Shown here piece after piece: positions 10,371 to 20,255 of a DNA stretch of 64,000 bases. The stretch is from Ryuthela nishihirai (Eukaryota > Arthropoda > Arachnida > Araneae > Heptathelidae). The translations under genes were made by a program, and so were the position numbers. The notes under the pieces are model-generated. The model was not told where the DNA came from. It saw only the letters and a list, made by a program, of their open reading frames with translations, and did no database searches. How positions within the stretch are numbered: the first letter of the stretch is position 1; the number at the start of each line of letters is the position of its first letter. The DNA is taken from positions 19,927,801 through 19,991,800 of the forward strand of contig JAWZYU010000019.1 of NCBI GenBank assembly GCA_038380435.1, in the 5' to 3' direction.

Positions 10371-10474
10371 TGATCTTTTGCCTCAGATATAAGTAACTAG
10401 ATACCAGCAGAGATTCCTTCATAAGAGTCCTGAAACTTTTAATTGTCCAAAACCAAGAAATGTCTAAATTACGA

Positions 10475-10695
10475 CTAAAAACATCAGTGCAAGGGGACGG
10501 GGTGTGTATGGGGGGGGGGAGTGATTTGCCACCCGATTTCAACTATAAAATCAGTTGCGACGGAATAAAATTTAGAGAAATCTCCCCAGACCCCAGAAGT
10601 GAAGAGCATAATCCTTTGCATCTGCTCGAGTCAAATGTTGAACCATCCAAGTCCTGCCAGCGGCCGACTCATTAACTACTAGGCCACACCTATAT
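10475..10695 (-). mobile_element. Third tRNA-like SINE-type repeat (candidate)
   Basis: Read on the minus strand, GGTGTGGCCTAGTAGTTAAT resembles a tRNA A-box region and GACTTGGATGGTTCAACATT follows. The G+C is high and it ends near a poly-C run. No second copy is in the window, so SINE status is inferred only from the head and the ending. Confidence 0.35.
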
Positions 10696-10739
10696 CACAT
10701 CATTGATAGAAGAAAACCGACGGTTTTTCCTCTTTTTTT

Positions 10740-11430
10740 TTGTTCGGGACGTGAATATTCATTAGCTGTACAAGAATAATAATAAAATCACAAGTTTCCG
10801 AGGCCTCTAATTATGAGACGAGGCAGTTAATTACGTGATAATTGAGAGGATATCTTCTTAGACGAAAATATGCAAAAGAAGAACAGCATCTGATCTTTTA
10901 TTTAAATGATTTGTTTCAATAGCAAAGAAGAAGGGGGGGGGTGCGAGAAAAACTGCACTCCCCCATATCGTAATTCATTCTTCTCACATCAACACCCCAA
11001 CTTCTTAGCGCCATTCCCTAGGCTGGCTCCCATCATAAATATTAATACTTTCAGCCCGACTGCCATAATTCACCAGAGGTCACTAGTGGCGAGTGCCCAT
11101 TGTCCCCGATGGTTCATTAGCACGCACCAAGGGCAAGGGGCGGGGGACGTCGAAGGCTGGCCCCGATGCTAACTTGTCCACGTGGCGGCATGGCTAAACG
11201 AAGCCACAAAACGGCTAACCGCAATTTGTTGCGATGTTCCAAAGCATCACATGCATCGCACTCAGCAGTGTAAAAGTTCGTGACAACCTCTTTGCAAGTG
11301 TTAATTGTTAGCTTTTTGAAATCACTTGCGCCGTAATTGTAACCAAAATGTTCACGATGTTTAGGACTTGTAACACAAATCCGTATCAACAGTAAGAAGA
11401 AACTGTTATAACGTAATTGTCGCATTGGCT
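10740..11430. promoter_or_regulatory. Candidate conserved non-coding / enhancer-like block
   Basis: About 690 bp of high-complexity sequence without any repeat family. Near 10814-10853 three homeodomain-type cores cluster: CTAATTATGAG, GTTAATTACGTG and GATAATTGAG. Later parts are balanced in composition (for example CCAGAGGTCACTAGTGGCG near 11074). Both strands have open frames but neither looks like protein. If the ephrin transcript extends left, this would be intronic. Function is inferred from motif clustering only. Confidence 0.3.
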
Positions 11431-11472
11431 CCCGAATGCACTTTTATTTTTCCCTTACAGTATCATCTGAAT

Positions 11473-11820
11473 CAGAGGTTTCCAAACTGGAAAGGGCGTC
11501 CCCATTGGAGGGGGTAGGGGGAAGAAATTACAAGGGGAAAGCGAAGGCAAAAACTTTTTAAAATTATGAATTGAAATTGCTTTTAAAAGGGCTGATGATA
11601 AATGAGAGCATCATCAGAGACCTTCTACTATGGCGTATAAACTGACAGGCTCATGTCAGACCTCTGCAACAAGCAGCTGCTTGGGAGGATATTTTATATT
11701 TTATTTTATATTTTATTTTTATTATTATTGAGGCGTGAGAGTTTCTCAAATATCAAAATGAGGGGGGGGGGGGGGAGGGTGCGGTGCGGAGCTTGATGCT
11801 GAAACGTTTGGGAACCCCAG
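11473..11820. mobile_element. Non-autonomous hAT-like element, 348 bp
   Basis: The ends are CAGAGGTTTCCAAAC and the complement of CTGGGGTTCCCAAAC, forming imperfect inverted repeats. The 8-bp flanks are ATCTGAAT (11465-11472) and ATCTAAAT (11821-11828). A SINE2 fragment is nested inside. The interior also has long G runs. Confidence 0.88.
11608..11728 (+). mobile_element. SINE2, 5'-truncated, inside hAT
   Basis: The 3' half only: GACCTTCTACTATGGC, then the ACTGACAGG...CTGTCAGAC palindrome, CAGCTGCTTG and a (TATTTTAT)n tail. Confidence 0.88.
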
Positions 11821-11828
11821 ATCTAAAT

Positions 11829-12019
11829 GACCAGAGGTCATAAAGATCCCAAATTTCAGAACTAAATAGAGCTGATGAGAATCTACCACAGAAGTACTGT
11901 TAGAGATCATCTCTCTCAGAGAAGTGTAGCAGCGTCAAAGCAGAGACTGTAGCAGTTTTGCTTTGACGTATATGTAGTTGCTGCCAACAAATGCCTGTCC
12001 CTCTGTCAGAGCCAGAATT
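11829..12019 (-). pseudogene. Tc1-like transposase fragment
   Basis: On the minus strand this matches the transposase relic at 14785-14895: both carry GGCAGCAACTA, GTCAAAGCAG and GCTGCTACAGT in order, and both break at the same hAT junction (CTCTGACA). It would encode part of the N-terminal DNA-binding half. It has no intact frame. Confidence 0.7.
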
Positions 12020-12267
12020 TCCTAAACTTTTTAGACCTGCGGATCCTCCATATCAGAAAGAATAAACATTCCGCAGCCTTAATAAAAAAATAGAAACAAT
12101 CGGTCATTAGCAACAGACTATCTTGCATCTCCAAATAACAACTCCAATAACAACTTGCGATTCTAGCAGTAATTATGTATCACAACTGTCTGTCACAACA
12201 CAGTTGTGACATAAACTACTTGTGACAGAACTGCATTACAGAGAAATATTATTTTGTGTTTTTTTTA
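12020..12267. mobile_element. hAT-like element fragment (partner of 14341-14784)
   Basis: Begins CAGAATTTCCTAAACTTTTTAGACCTG and matches, in reverse complement, the right end of the element at 14720-14784. The left terminus is not found: SINE2 copies follow at 12268. Confidence 0.7.
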
Positions 12268-12394
12268 CACCGAGTGGTTAGGAGAGCTTGGTTACGAAGT
12301 ACAAGAACTTGGGTTCTAATACTGTATAATGCATGGATTTTTTTCTTTTTTATGCATGTTATTTTTCTGTCGAGGTTTCGGTTTCCTCGGGTTT
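12268..12394 (+). mobile_element. SINE2 head fragment, diverged
   Basis: A box CGAGTGGTTAGGAGAGC and an altered B box, TTGGGTTCTAATAC, are followed by TCTGTCGAGGTTTCGG. It stops where another SINE2 begins. Confidence 0.75.
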
Positions 12395-12517
12395 TCTTTA
12401 GACGAGTGGTTACCGCGCTTGGCTACTGATCAAAGGGACCTAGGTTCGAACCCTGGATAAGGCATTAATGCTCCTTGTCTGTGCTATCTTTCTGCTGAGG
12501 TTTCGCCATCCTCACAG

Positions 12518-12760
12518 GAAAGGCCGCCGTCCGTCGGATGGGACGTTAAGCCGTGGTCCCGTGTGCGGGAGAGCCATACCCTGTGCACGTTAAAGAACAC
12601 GCTGGATGGCCTTGACGGGAGGCTACCATCTGTCTCAAAACAGCTATTCCAGTGGGTCCCCTCCCCCAACCTTCTCTGAGCCTTCGGGGTCCATGTGACC
12701 TGGCCATTTAGCCCATGGTGTGCAAAAAAGTGTCGCTCAGAGGTAAAACAACCCAACAAC
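12518..12760 (+). mobile_element. SINE1, 5'-truncated, nested in SINE2
   Basis: Starts abruptly at GAAAGGCCGCCGTCCG and runs to the AACAACCCAACAA tail. It is flanked by a perfect 12-bp duplication, CCATCCTCACAG (12506-12517 and 12761-12772). The truncated 5' end with a clean duplication is what incomplete target-primed reverse transcription produces. Confidence 0.95.
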
Positions 12761-12822
12761 CCATCCTCACAGATCTCCTTGACATATAATGCTGCGAGAC
12801 TCCTGTCAGACCTTGTTGCAAA

Positions 12823-12874
12823 CAGTTTGAAGGGTCAGTTTGAAGGGTCAGTTTGAAGGGTCAGTTTGAAGGGT
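12823..12874. repeat. 13-bp tandem repeat, four copies
   Basis: CAGTTTGAAGGGT is repeated four times exactly. It lies at the SINE2 3' end and probably arose from the CTGCTTGAGGGGGT motif there. Confidence 0.95.
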
Positions 12875-13237
12875 AATTTATTTGTTTATATTGGCAAATT
12901 CTTATTATAACTTTATTTCAAGTACTGCTTTAAAGAGTTTTTACTTAAAAACTTGAAGTCATGCAAACATTGCATTAGGGAACGAAGATTCCTCATTCAA
13001 GTCTCTTCATTGAATTGTGAGGCACGTGCAAGTCTTCCATGATGGAAAGGATGGTGACAAGGCAGATCCATGATTTGGGATATCTCGTACCTTTCCGTAA
13101 CTAAATCTATTTTCGTATATTTATATATGTATTTAATTCAAATTTATTTATTTCCAAAATATCATCTTCACAATTATTTTACATAAATCTCTCCAAGCCG
13201 ACGCTTATCGGCGGGAATGTATGATTTTCGCAAAAAG

Positions 13238-13622
13238 GGTTGGGTTGTTTTACCTCTGAGCGGCACTTTTTTGCACACAATGGGCTAAATGGCCAGGTCA
13301 CATGGACCCCGAAGGCTCAGAGAAGGTTGGGGGAGGGGACCCACTGGAACAGCTGTTGGGAGACAGATGGTAGCCTCCCGTCAAGGCCATCCAGCGTGTT
13401 CTTTAACGTGCACAGGGTATGGCTCTCCCATACACGGGGCCACGGCTTAACGTCCCATCCGACGGACGGCGGCCTTTCCAAACCCATCGTTGTCCCCTAC
13501 TGACCGAGGGCAGGGCGAGGAATTTTGCGGAGATAAATCTCAACGCTGACCCAGCTGGGACTCGAACCTGGGAACTACAGATTACGAGCCTGGCGCGCTA
13601 CCGACTGAGCCACCCCCGCCCC
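13238..13622 (-). mobile_element. SINE1, full length
   Basis: Flanked by a perfect 15-bp duplication, GATTTTCGCAAAAAG (13223-13237 and 13623-13637), one of the longest in the window. All body landmarks are intact. Confidence 0.96.
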
Positions 13623-13663
13623 GATTTTCGCAAAAAGCGAGCTAGATAATATCATGATATAAA

Positions 13664-13763
13664 AGTAAAAAATAAAATAAATACCCCCTCAAGCAGCTGC
13701 TTACCACAGAGGTCTGACAGGAGCCTGTCAGTTTATAATGCCATAGTAGAAGATCTGTGAAGA
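13664..13763 (-). mobile_element. SINE2, 5'-truncated
   Basis: Tail complement AAATAAATACCCCC and both palindromes are present. The copy stops after CATAGTAGAAGATCTGTG, so the tRNA head is missing. Confidence 0.88.
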
Positions 13764-14340
13764 AGAATATAAATAAAATGAAAATAAGGAAAACAAATTA
13801 AAGGCCTAACTTGTTATTTTTTTTTCAGCCAATCATTTCAAGAATCCCTTGTCTACAGGACATTTCCCTGTGGTACTTTTTACTGGGATATTTCTTATTA
13901 CGAAACAACTTATTTTTAATACTCTCGCTATTCATATTTTGTTTTGTTAATTTCGGTTTGAGCTAAATAATGTTTTGAAATTAAGAAATTTTCTTGCAAG
14001 TGTGATTTATATTTACTTCCTGGACAATTAGGAACACTGGATCGTGTGAGATGAAGCATGCCAATGTATGCAAAATTGTTACTGACGTAAATATTCTTCG
14101 TCACTATGAAGTCTTATAACAGCCGCAAAGTCAAGTGCGACATGGTTATAAATGCTGATATGACTGACTTCGAAACGGGAGCTCATCTTTAGCTGGATGG
14201 GCAGGAGCATCTCTAACGGAGGTGATGGAACTCAGCAGAAAATCACGAAGCACAATATCCCAAGTGTATGGAGAATGGCAACGGTCTCAAAAAACATCCA
14301 CCAATCGTAGCAAATGATGTAGGGGAAAAAGGCTCTAAAG

Positions 14341-14784
14341 CAGGGCTTTTCAAACTAGGCTCCAACATAATTAGCTGGGCTCCGCGAAGAAATTTTGAAA
14401 ATGTTAATATTTTTTCCTAAAACTAGAAAATTACATCAGAATACACTGTGCATAAAAGTAAAAAGTAAAATATATATTTAATTATAATACGTGGCAACAC
14501 TGGTTACTGGTCTATTTTTTTTATTAAATAAAAAAATAATAAATACCCCCTCAAGCAGCTGCTTGCCACAGAGGTCTGACAGGAGCCTGTCAGTTTATAT
14601 GCCACAGTAGAAGGTCTGAGAGGATGGCAGGACCTCAGCAGAAAAACGACACAAACAGCCATGCCTTACCCGGGGCTCGAACCCAGGTCCCTTAGATCAG
14701 TAGCCAAGCGCGCTAATGGGATCCGGAATATTTATTCTTTCTGATATGGGGGATCCGCAGGTCTAAAAAGTTTGGGAAACCCTG
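14341..14784. mobile_element. hAT-like element within Tc1 relic
   Basis: Ends are CAGGGCTTTTCAAAC and the complement of CAGGGTTTCCCAAAC. Flanks are CTCTAAAG and CTCTGACA, a decayed 8-bp duplication. The Tc1 relic at 32437-32868 shows the corresponding empty site. A SINE2 is nested inside. Confidence 0.85.
14525..14716 (-). mobile_element. SINE2, head end lost
   Basis: Tail complement AAATAATAAATACCCCC, both palindromes and the B-box complement GGCTCGAACCCAGG are close to the family consensus. It stops at GCCAAGCGCGCTAAT, before the A box. Confidence 0.92.
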
Positions 14785-14895
14785 CTCTGACAAAGGGACA
14801 GCATTTGTTGGCAGCAACTATACGTCAAAGCAGAGCTGCTACAGTCTCTGCTTTGACGCTTGAAGCGACGCTGCTACAGTTCTCTGAGAGAGATA

Positions 14896-15280
14896 GGTTG
14901 GGTTGTTTTACCTCTGAGCGGCACTGTTTTGCACACCATGGGCTAAATGGCCAGGTCACATGGACTCCGAAGGCTCAGAGAAGGTTGGGGGAGGGGACCC
15001 ACTGGAACAGGTGTTGGGAGACAGATGGTAGCCTCCCGTCAAGGCCATCCAGCGTGTTCTTTAACGTGCACAGAGTATGGCTCTCCCGCACACGGGGCCA
15101 CGGCTTAACGTCCCATCCGAACGACGGCAGCCTTTCCAAGCCCATCGGTGTCCCCTATTGACTGTGGGCAGGGCGGGGAGTTTTGCGGAGATAAGTCTCA
15201 ACGCTGACCCAGCTGGGACTCGAACCTGGGAACTACAGATTACGAGCCTGGCGCGCTACCGACTGAGCCACCCCCGCCCC
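14896..15280 (-). mobile_element. SINE1, full length, in Tc1 relic
   Basis: Perfect 10-bp duplication TGAGAGAGAT at 14886-14895 and 15281-15290. The transposase-like sequence resumes directly after it. Confidence 0.96.
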
Positions 15281-15331
15281 TGAGAGAGATGAACGCTACC
15301 AGTACTTCTAAAACCATTTCAATGAGAACTA

Positions 15332-15966
15332 CCGTCTTTCCCCGAAAATAAGACCGGGTCTTATATTAATTTTTGCTCCAAAAGACGCATTAGGGCTTAT
15401 TTTCAGAGGATGTCTTATTTTTTCATGTACAAAAATCTACATTTATTCAAATACAGTCATGGCATCTTCTTCTGGAATATCATCATAAATCTCCAAACCC
15501 CGAACTCCGGCCTGAATTTCTTCCGACTCCATTTCCTGTAGAACCATTGCCCCAATCTCTCATGTCCAACAATAGATTATAATTAAGTATTTACAAATAC
15601 TTAATTATAATTTATATTATCATTTATTTTAAGTATTAATATCAATAATATTATTTATTTATAATTGAATAGAGTTTTTACTTAAAAACGCAGATTAATT
15701 AGTGATCTGGCAACCTTCGTGTCACGGGACACGAAGGTTGCCAGATCACTAATTTCTAAAAAAAATAGTTGCCAGATATTTTTTCTGAATTCTGTAATCA
15801 ACCATGGTGTTCGGGATACTTTTTTGAGCGACTGTACTAAATGCGTCCGTCTGGCTAACGATCATAACTGGGGCTTATTTTTGGGGTAGGGCTAATATTA
15901 CGAGCATCCTGAAAAATCATGTTAGGGCTTATTTTCCGGTTTGGTCTTATTTTCGGGGAAATACGG
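15332..15966. mobile_element. TA-flanked inverted-repeat DNA element
   Basis: The left end, CCGTCTTTCCCCGAAAATAA, is the reverse complement of the right end, TTATTTTCGGGGAAATACGG, with few mismatches. A TA dinucleotide flanks both sides (15330-15331, 15967-15968). The subterminal GGGCTTATTTTC motif is repeated near both ends. A Tc1-type MITE is nested inside. No transposase is encoded. Confidence 0.88.
15697..15837. mobile_element. Tc1-type palindromic MITE, left arm truncated
   Basis: Contains the central palindrome GTGTCACGGGACACGAAGG and the complete right end TTTGAGCGACTGTAC. The outer left arm is missing. Confidence 0.88.
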
Positions 15967-16017
15967 TATGCGCAGAGAATTGAAAAGCAACGAGGTATTA
16001 GGAAGGTGTTCATAATA

Positions 16018-16100
16018 TACACAGTCGTACCAGAATAATGTGACCATCTACCATACGTATGCCATGGTAGGTGATCATATTATTCTGATACGACCGTGTA
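16018..16100. mobile_element. 83-bp palindromic MITE
   Basis: Reads TACACAGTCGTACCAGAATA at the left and the matching complement, ending CGACCGTGTA, at the right, with only a short loop around 16056-16063. Its ends and TA borders suggest a Tc1/mariner-mobilised element unrelated to the larger MITE family. Confidence 0.8.
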
Positions 16101-16799
16101 TAAGGCTTTTAGTGAAAATGTTACAATTAATGCACTCGGTTGTGACGGGTGTGTGCGTTTAATGTTGAAAAAATTCCATTTTTAATTTTGCTGCAGATAA
16201 AAAATTTATGTAGAATTACTTCCCTCCTCTAAATTTTCAAAATATTCCGCCAGTTGGGCTCATCTTAATTAACTCGACCAGTTGAACAGACTTTACCTTA
16301 AACTACTTGATACTGGGACCTCTCCGCCCACGTAAACTATTCGATCACTGAGACGAATTCTCTCCCCTTAAAAAATCCTAGTTGAGACAACAACACATCA
16401 TAACAATACATTAAAAGTTATTCCCAATACACATACATGAAACAAAACACAAAAGAAAGCGATACACAGGTCTCTTATTATTTCAAATACATATATGTAT
16501 ATTTCAACTATTTTTCGTTTCCAAATAATTTCTTTGTTGTCTTGAATTCCGCATTTGTTTCCGTTTTGTCTTTTTTACTGTACACCCCTTTTTTTTCGGA
16601 CCCGCGTCGAGGTTATGTGAACAATAGTTGAATGCTTGACAGATTCGAAAATTGGCGAACAGCTGTAAGCGGTCCCTTTGTTGCTTAGTTCCTATCTGAT
16701 GTTCCAAATTTCCAGAATGCTTTGCGAATATACGTACAATGCAATGGTCTACATTCAGATGCATTTCTATTTTTTTTTAATCTGAATGCAGCTTATTCA
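16101..16799. other. AT-rich non-coding stretch
   Basis: Short open frames on both strands around 16437-16764 have low-complexity translations. Nothing recognised. Confidence 0.45.
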
Positions 16800-16975
16800 C
16801 TAGAAAAGTCTGATGGGAACTTGTCAGCGTGATACTTCCTCAAGATTTGCGAGTGGAATAATTCCCAATAGGAAAGACCACGCGAACCTTCTAAACCATA
16901 TGATTTCAGGGAATCGAACCTGGTTTTCTTTGTTTCTCAACCACAAACTCACCGCTCGGAAAGAAGTCTTAAGAT
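16800..16975 (-). mobile_element. Candidate tRNA-derived repeat fragment
   Basis: The minus strand shows CCAGGTTCGATTCCCTG, a good B box, preceded by GAGCGGTGAGTTTGTGGTTG, which resembles a tRNA D-arm region. Sequence near 16845 (GATTTGCGAGTGGAA) is shared with 28932 and loosely with 31925. It is neither SINE1 nor SINE2. Confidence 0.4.
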
Positions 16976-17081
16976 AGTCTCCAAAATTTTAGTGAGGATT
17001 CTAGGAAATGTTAATTTACTGGGAGGTGGAATCCCAGTTTTAGCTCTTTTCACCTACTAACTTTAATATTTTCCATTTCGG

Positions 17082-17464
17082 GTTGGGTTGTTTTACCTCT
17101 GAGCGACACTTTTTTTGCACACCATGGGCTAAATGGCCAGGTCACAAGGACCCGAAGGCTCGCAGAAGGTTGAGGAAGGGGATCCACTGGAACAGCTGTT
17201 AGGAGACAGATGGTAGCCTCCCGTCAAGGCCATCCAGCGTGTTCTTTAACATGCACAGGGTATGGCTCTCCCGCACACGGGGCCACAGCTTAACGTCCCA
17301 TCTTACGGACGGCGGCCTTTCCAAGCCCATCGGTGTCCCCTACTGACCGTGGGCAGGCGGGGAATTTTGCGGAGATAAATCTCAACGCTGACCCAGCCGG
17401 GACTCGAACCTGGGAACTACAGATTACGAGCCTGGCGCGCTACCGACTGAGCCACCCCCGCCCC
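17082..17464 (-). mobile_element. SINE1, full length
   Basis: Perfect 11-bp duplication TTCCATTTCGG at 17071-17081 and 17465-17475. The body carries CACAAGGACCCGAAGGCTCGC, a small variant shared with the copy at 60277. Confidence 0.96.
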
Positions 17465-17576
17465 TTCCATTTCGGAAGTTAAATTTATTACGATATGTTA
17501 ATCTGTTATTAATATACTATAAATATATATATATATTATAAATATATTAATAATGCGAATATGTTAATCTATTGAC

Positions 17577-17734
17577 CAGTGGCATACCCGAGGGGGGGGG
17601 GGGGGGTTATCACCCCCAACTTACCTTGAAAGCCTCAATGTCATATATTTTCACAAGCAGTCCTCAGAAAACAGACTCAAAAACATCAAATGATACTCTA
17701 TCTCTCGCATTGGAAGTTTCTGTATAAGCCATCG
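17577..17734. mobile_element. hAT-type MITE, 158 bp
   Basis: Starts CAGTGGCATACCC and ends with an imperfect complement (TATAAGCCATCG). A perfect 8-bp duplication, CTATTGAC, is at 17569-17576 and 17735-17742. The interior has a run of 15 or so G bases. A second family member is at 63672-63834. Confidence 0.9.
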
Positions 17735-17945
17735 CTATTGACCTTTCGTACTGTTAGTTAATTCGATTACTTAAGAGGTAAGCGTTGGTTAACGATTTCG
17801 ACAGATATAAAACATCAAAATTATCAGTTATATCTGAAAATCAAATGTATATGCTAGTACTAGTAGAATGATGAAAAGAAATATTGTTCAATTTGATTCT
17901 TTTTGATTTCAGTCATTTAATTTCGAAACTCCTGGAGTACTAGTC

Positions 17946-18678
17946 GTGGGGACGGCTGAGTTGATAGCGTGCCAGGCTCGTAATCTGCAGTTCCCATGTT
18001 CAAGTCCCAGCTGGGTTAGCGTTGAGATTTATCTTCGCAAAACTCCACGACCTACCTCCTATCAGAAGAGGACACCGATGGGTTTGGAAAGGCCGCTGTC
18101 CATCGGATGGGACGTTAAGCCATGGCATTGTGTACGGGAGAGCCATACCCTGTGTATGTTAAAGAACATTCTGGATGGCCTTTACGGGAGGTTGCCATCT
18201 GTCTCCCAACAGCTGTTCCAGTGGGTCTCCTCCCCCCAACATTGTGACCTGGCCATTTAGCCTATTGTGTGAAAAACATTGCCACTCGGCCAGGTTCGTA
18301 ATCTGTAGTTCCCAGGTTCGAGTCCCAGCTGGGTCAGCGTTGAGATTTATCTCCGCAAAATTCCCCCATCCTGCCCACGGTCAGTAGGGGACACCGATGG
18401 GCTTGGAAATGCCGCCGTCCGTCGGATGGGACGTTAAGCCGTGGCCCCGTGTGCGGGAGAGCCATACCCTGTGCACGTTAAAGAACACGCTGGATGGCCT
18501 TGACGGGAGGCTATCATCTGTCTCCCAACAGCTGTTCCAGTGGGTCCCCTCCCCCAACCTTCTCTGAGCCTTCGGGGTCCATGTGACCTGGCCATTTAGC
18601 CCATGGTGTGCAAAAAATTGCCGCTCAGAGGTAAAACAACCCAACCCAATCCATTGCCACTCAGGTAAAACAACCCAA
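17946..18678 (+). mobile_element. SINE1, diverged, interrupted near its 3' end
   Basis: Head GGCTGAGTTGATAGCGTGCC and body to CATTGCCACTCGG, then SINE1 inserted at 18290-18651, then the last bases GTAAAACAACCC. It is older than the insert by divergence and by nesting. Confidence 0.9.
18290..18651 (+). mobile_element. SINE1 nested in SINE1
   Basis: Begins at CCAGGTTCGTAATC, lacking about 25 bp of the head including the A box, and ends with the AACCCAACCCAAT tail. The 13-bp flank is CATTGCCACTCGG / CATTGCCACTCAG. Without an A box it is unlikely to be transcribed from its own promoter. Confidence 0.94.
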
Positions 18679-18944
18679 CTTTTATACCCCCCCCCCCCCT
18701 CTTGAAGGTATTTATTGGCCATGTGCCTGCCAAGCACAATGATGGAAACAGTAACATAAGATTTTTCGAAATTAAATCGATTAACTCTAAATCTTGCACA
18801 TTTCTATTCTTGTCTCCGAAACCTTTAATTTTCGGAATTTTAAATTACACCTGTTTGAAAGACTACACTGCCTAATTCATTTCTCAAGGATATTCCTAAA
18901 GCGCAGTGAGGAAGTTATTATATATGCATCTATATATCACTATT

Positions 18945-19050
18945 CCGTCCCGGTGGCCGATTATTAGCGTGCTTCACTACTGATCAAAGGGATCTGAATT
19001 CGAGTCTCGGATGAGGAAATGGACGTTTCTTTTTCAGTCTTGTCTCTCCT
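18945..19050 (+). mobile_element. SINE2 head fragment, old
   Basis: GTCCCGGTGGCCGATTATTAG leads to TTCGAGTCTCGGATGAGG, then decays. The palindromic 3' half is absent. Confidence 0.75.
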
Positions 19051-19415
19051 GTACAGAAGCCTCTTTTCCCTCACAGATCTCTTCTGTGGCTTATTATACT
19101 GTAAGGAGAGAAAAACGTGCAACAATAAAACCGTGACTGGGAAGTCGTGTGACGCGCGTGATATGCCGCAGCGTGAGAATTGCGTCACTAATCTGTTGGA
19201 ACGAAGAATAAACTTTGAATAATAAACGATAGATGAGTGATAGTTCGGGAGTCTGCAAGAGACAGAAAAGGCGAACTGTTTTAATGGCTGGTGTGTCAAA
19301 GTTGGGGTTTGTGTTGACAGATTTCAAGCTGAAGTGTGTGTGTTCTTTGGAAGGATGTCTTAAGTTACTGCTGATGTTAAGAAACCAATTAGGAAAGAAA
19401 ATTTGGTGCGACGAG
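19051..19415. other. Unassigned stretch with open frames on both strands
   Basis: About 365 bp of moderately complex sequence including GTGACGCGCGTGATATG near 19150. Overlapping frames on both strands lack recognisable domains and good paired splice sites. It could be a fragment of an unknown repeat. Confidence 0.35.
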
Positions 19416-19842
19416 TTTGGGTTGTTTTACCTCTGAGCGGCACTTTTTTGCACACCTTGGGCTAAATGGCCAGGTTAATGGACCCCGAAGGTTCAGAGAA
19501 GGTTTGGGGAGGGGACCTATGGAACAGCTGTTGGGAGATAGATGGTATCCTCCCGTCAAGGCCATCCAGCGTGTTCTTTAACGTAACAGAGTATAACTCT
19601 CCCGCATACGGGGCCACGGCTTAACGTCCAATCCGACGGACGGCGGCCTTTCCAAGTCCGTTGGTGTCCCCTACTGACTGTGAGCAGGGCGGGGAATTTT
19701 GCGGAGATAAATCTCAACTCTGACTCATCTGTGACTCGAACCTGGGAACTACAGATTACGAGCTTGGTGTTCGTAATCTGTAGAGTTTGATACTACAGAT
19801 TACGAGCTTGGTGTTCGTCTGACTGAGTCCCTCCCTCCCCAG
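19416..19842 (-). mobile_element. SINE1 with head-region duplication
   Basis: Tail complement TTTGGGTTGTTTTACC to the head. Near the head a 24-bp segment, ACAGATTACGAGCTTGGTGT plus four bases, occurs twice (from about 19752 and 19795). CGACGAG flanks both ends as a short, imperfect target duplication. Confidence 0.9.
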
Positions 19843-20190
19843 CTCGACGAGGCGTTGAATGTTAAGTATAGAGGTAGTATGGTTAATCAAACTTATAAGT
19901 ATATTGACAAAGTATCTGTGTCGCTTAGTAAACGTTTTAATAAAATTATATTTATGCTTTGAGTTGAGGTTTAAGATTTGGCAATACAAATATTTGTAAA
20001 TCAGTAATAAAAAGTGTAAGATACTTCAAATGGTTTAATTATTATGATCAATCTCATACTGATGGAAGACATATTGGTGTTTAGTTGAATTTGTTATTTA
20101 TGCAATCTCATTATCTTTGTAGTCAAATTAGTCCATCTATAATCTGAGTTCATTTTGAATTCAAACTCGATTAACCACTAAATTTGTAAT

Positions 20191-20255
20191 ACTGACAGGC
20201 TCCTGTCAGACCAAGACTGTGGCAAGCAGCTGCTTGAGGAGTAAATTTATTTTAT
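20191..20255 (+). mobile_element. SINE2 3' fragment
   Basis: Only ACTGACAGGCTCCTGTCAG, GGCAAGCAGCTGCTTGAGG and an AT tail remain: the palindromes without the rest of the SINE. Confidence 0.85.

Larger units (their letters stand above)
12395..12882 (+). mobile_element. SINE2 interrupted by SINE1
   Basis: The head (GAGTGGTTACCGCGCTTGG, B box GGTTCGAACCC) runs to CATCCTCACAG at 12517. SINE1 occupies 12518-12760. The rest, CAGATCTCC to the tail, resumes after a repeated CCATCCTCACAG. The palindromic region is eroded. Confidence 0.9.
14080..16017 (+). pseudogene. Tc1-like transposase relic, split by several insertions
   Basis: Pieces of a Tc1-family transposase lie at about 14150-14340, 14785-14895, 15291-15329 and 15969-16010. 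Readable segments include SRKSRSTISQVYGEWQRS (a helix-turn-helix region), LAATIRQSRAATV, and later TMRRELKS. This order matches the N-terminal DNA-binding half of Tc1 transposases. No catalytic DDE part is present. The gaps are exactly filled by a hAT element, a SINE1 and a TA-flanked inverted-repeat element, which establishes their order of arrival. Related relics lie at 11829-12019 and 32437-32868. Confidence 0.8.

Noticed and set aside
13240..13649. Many 60-130 codon frames sharing strings such as MALPHTGPRLNVPSDG or GCFTSERHFFAHHG
   Set aside because: They are frames on both strands of SINE1, recur in every copy with shifts and stops, and often start in the tail. No selection on the protein is evident.
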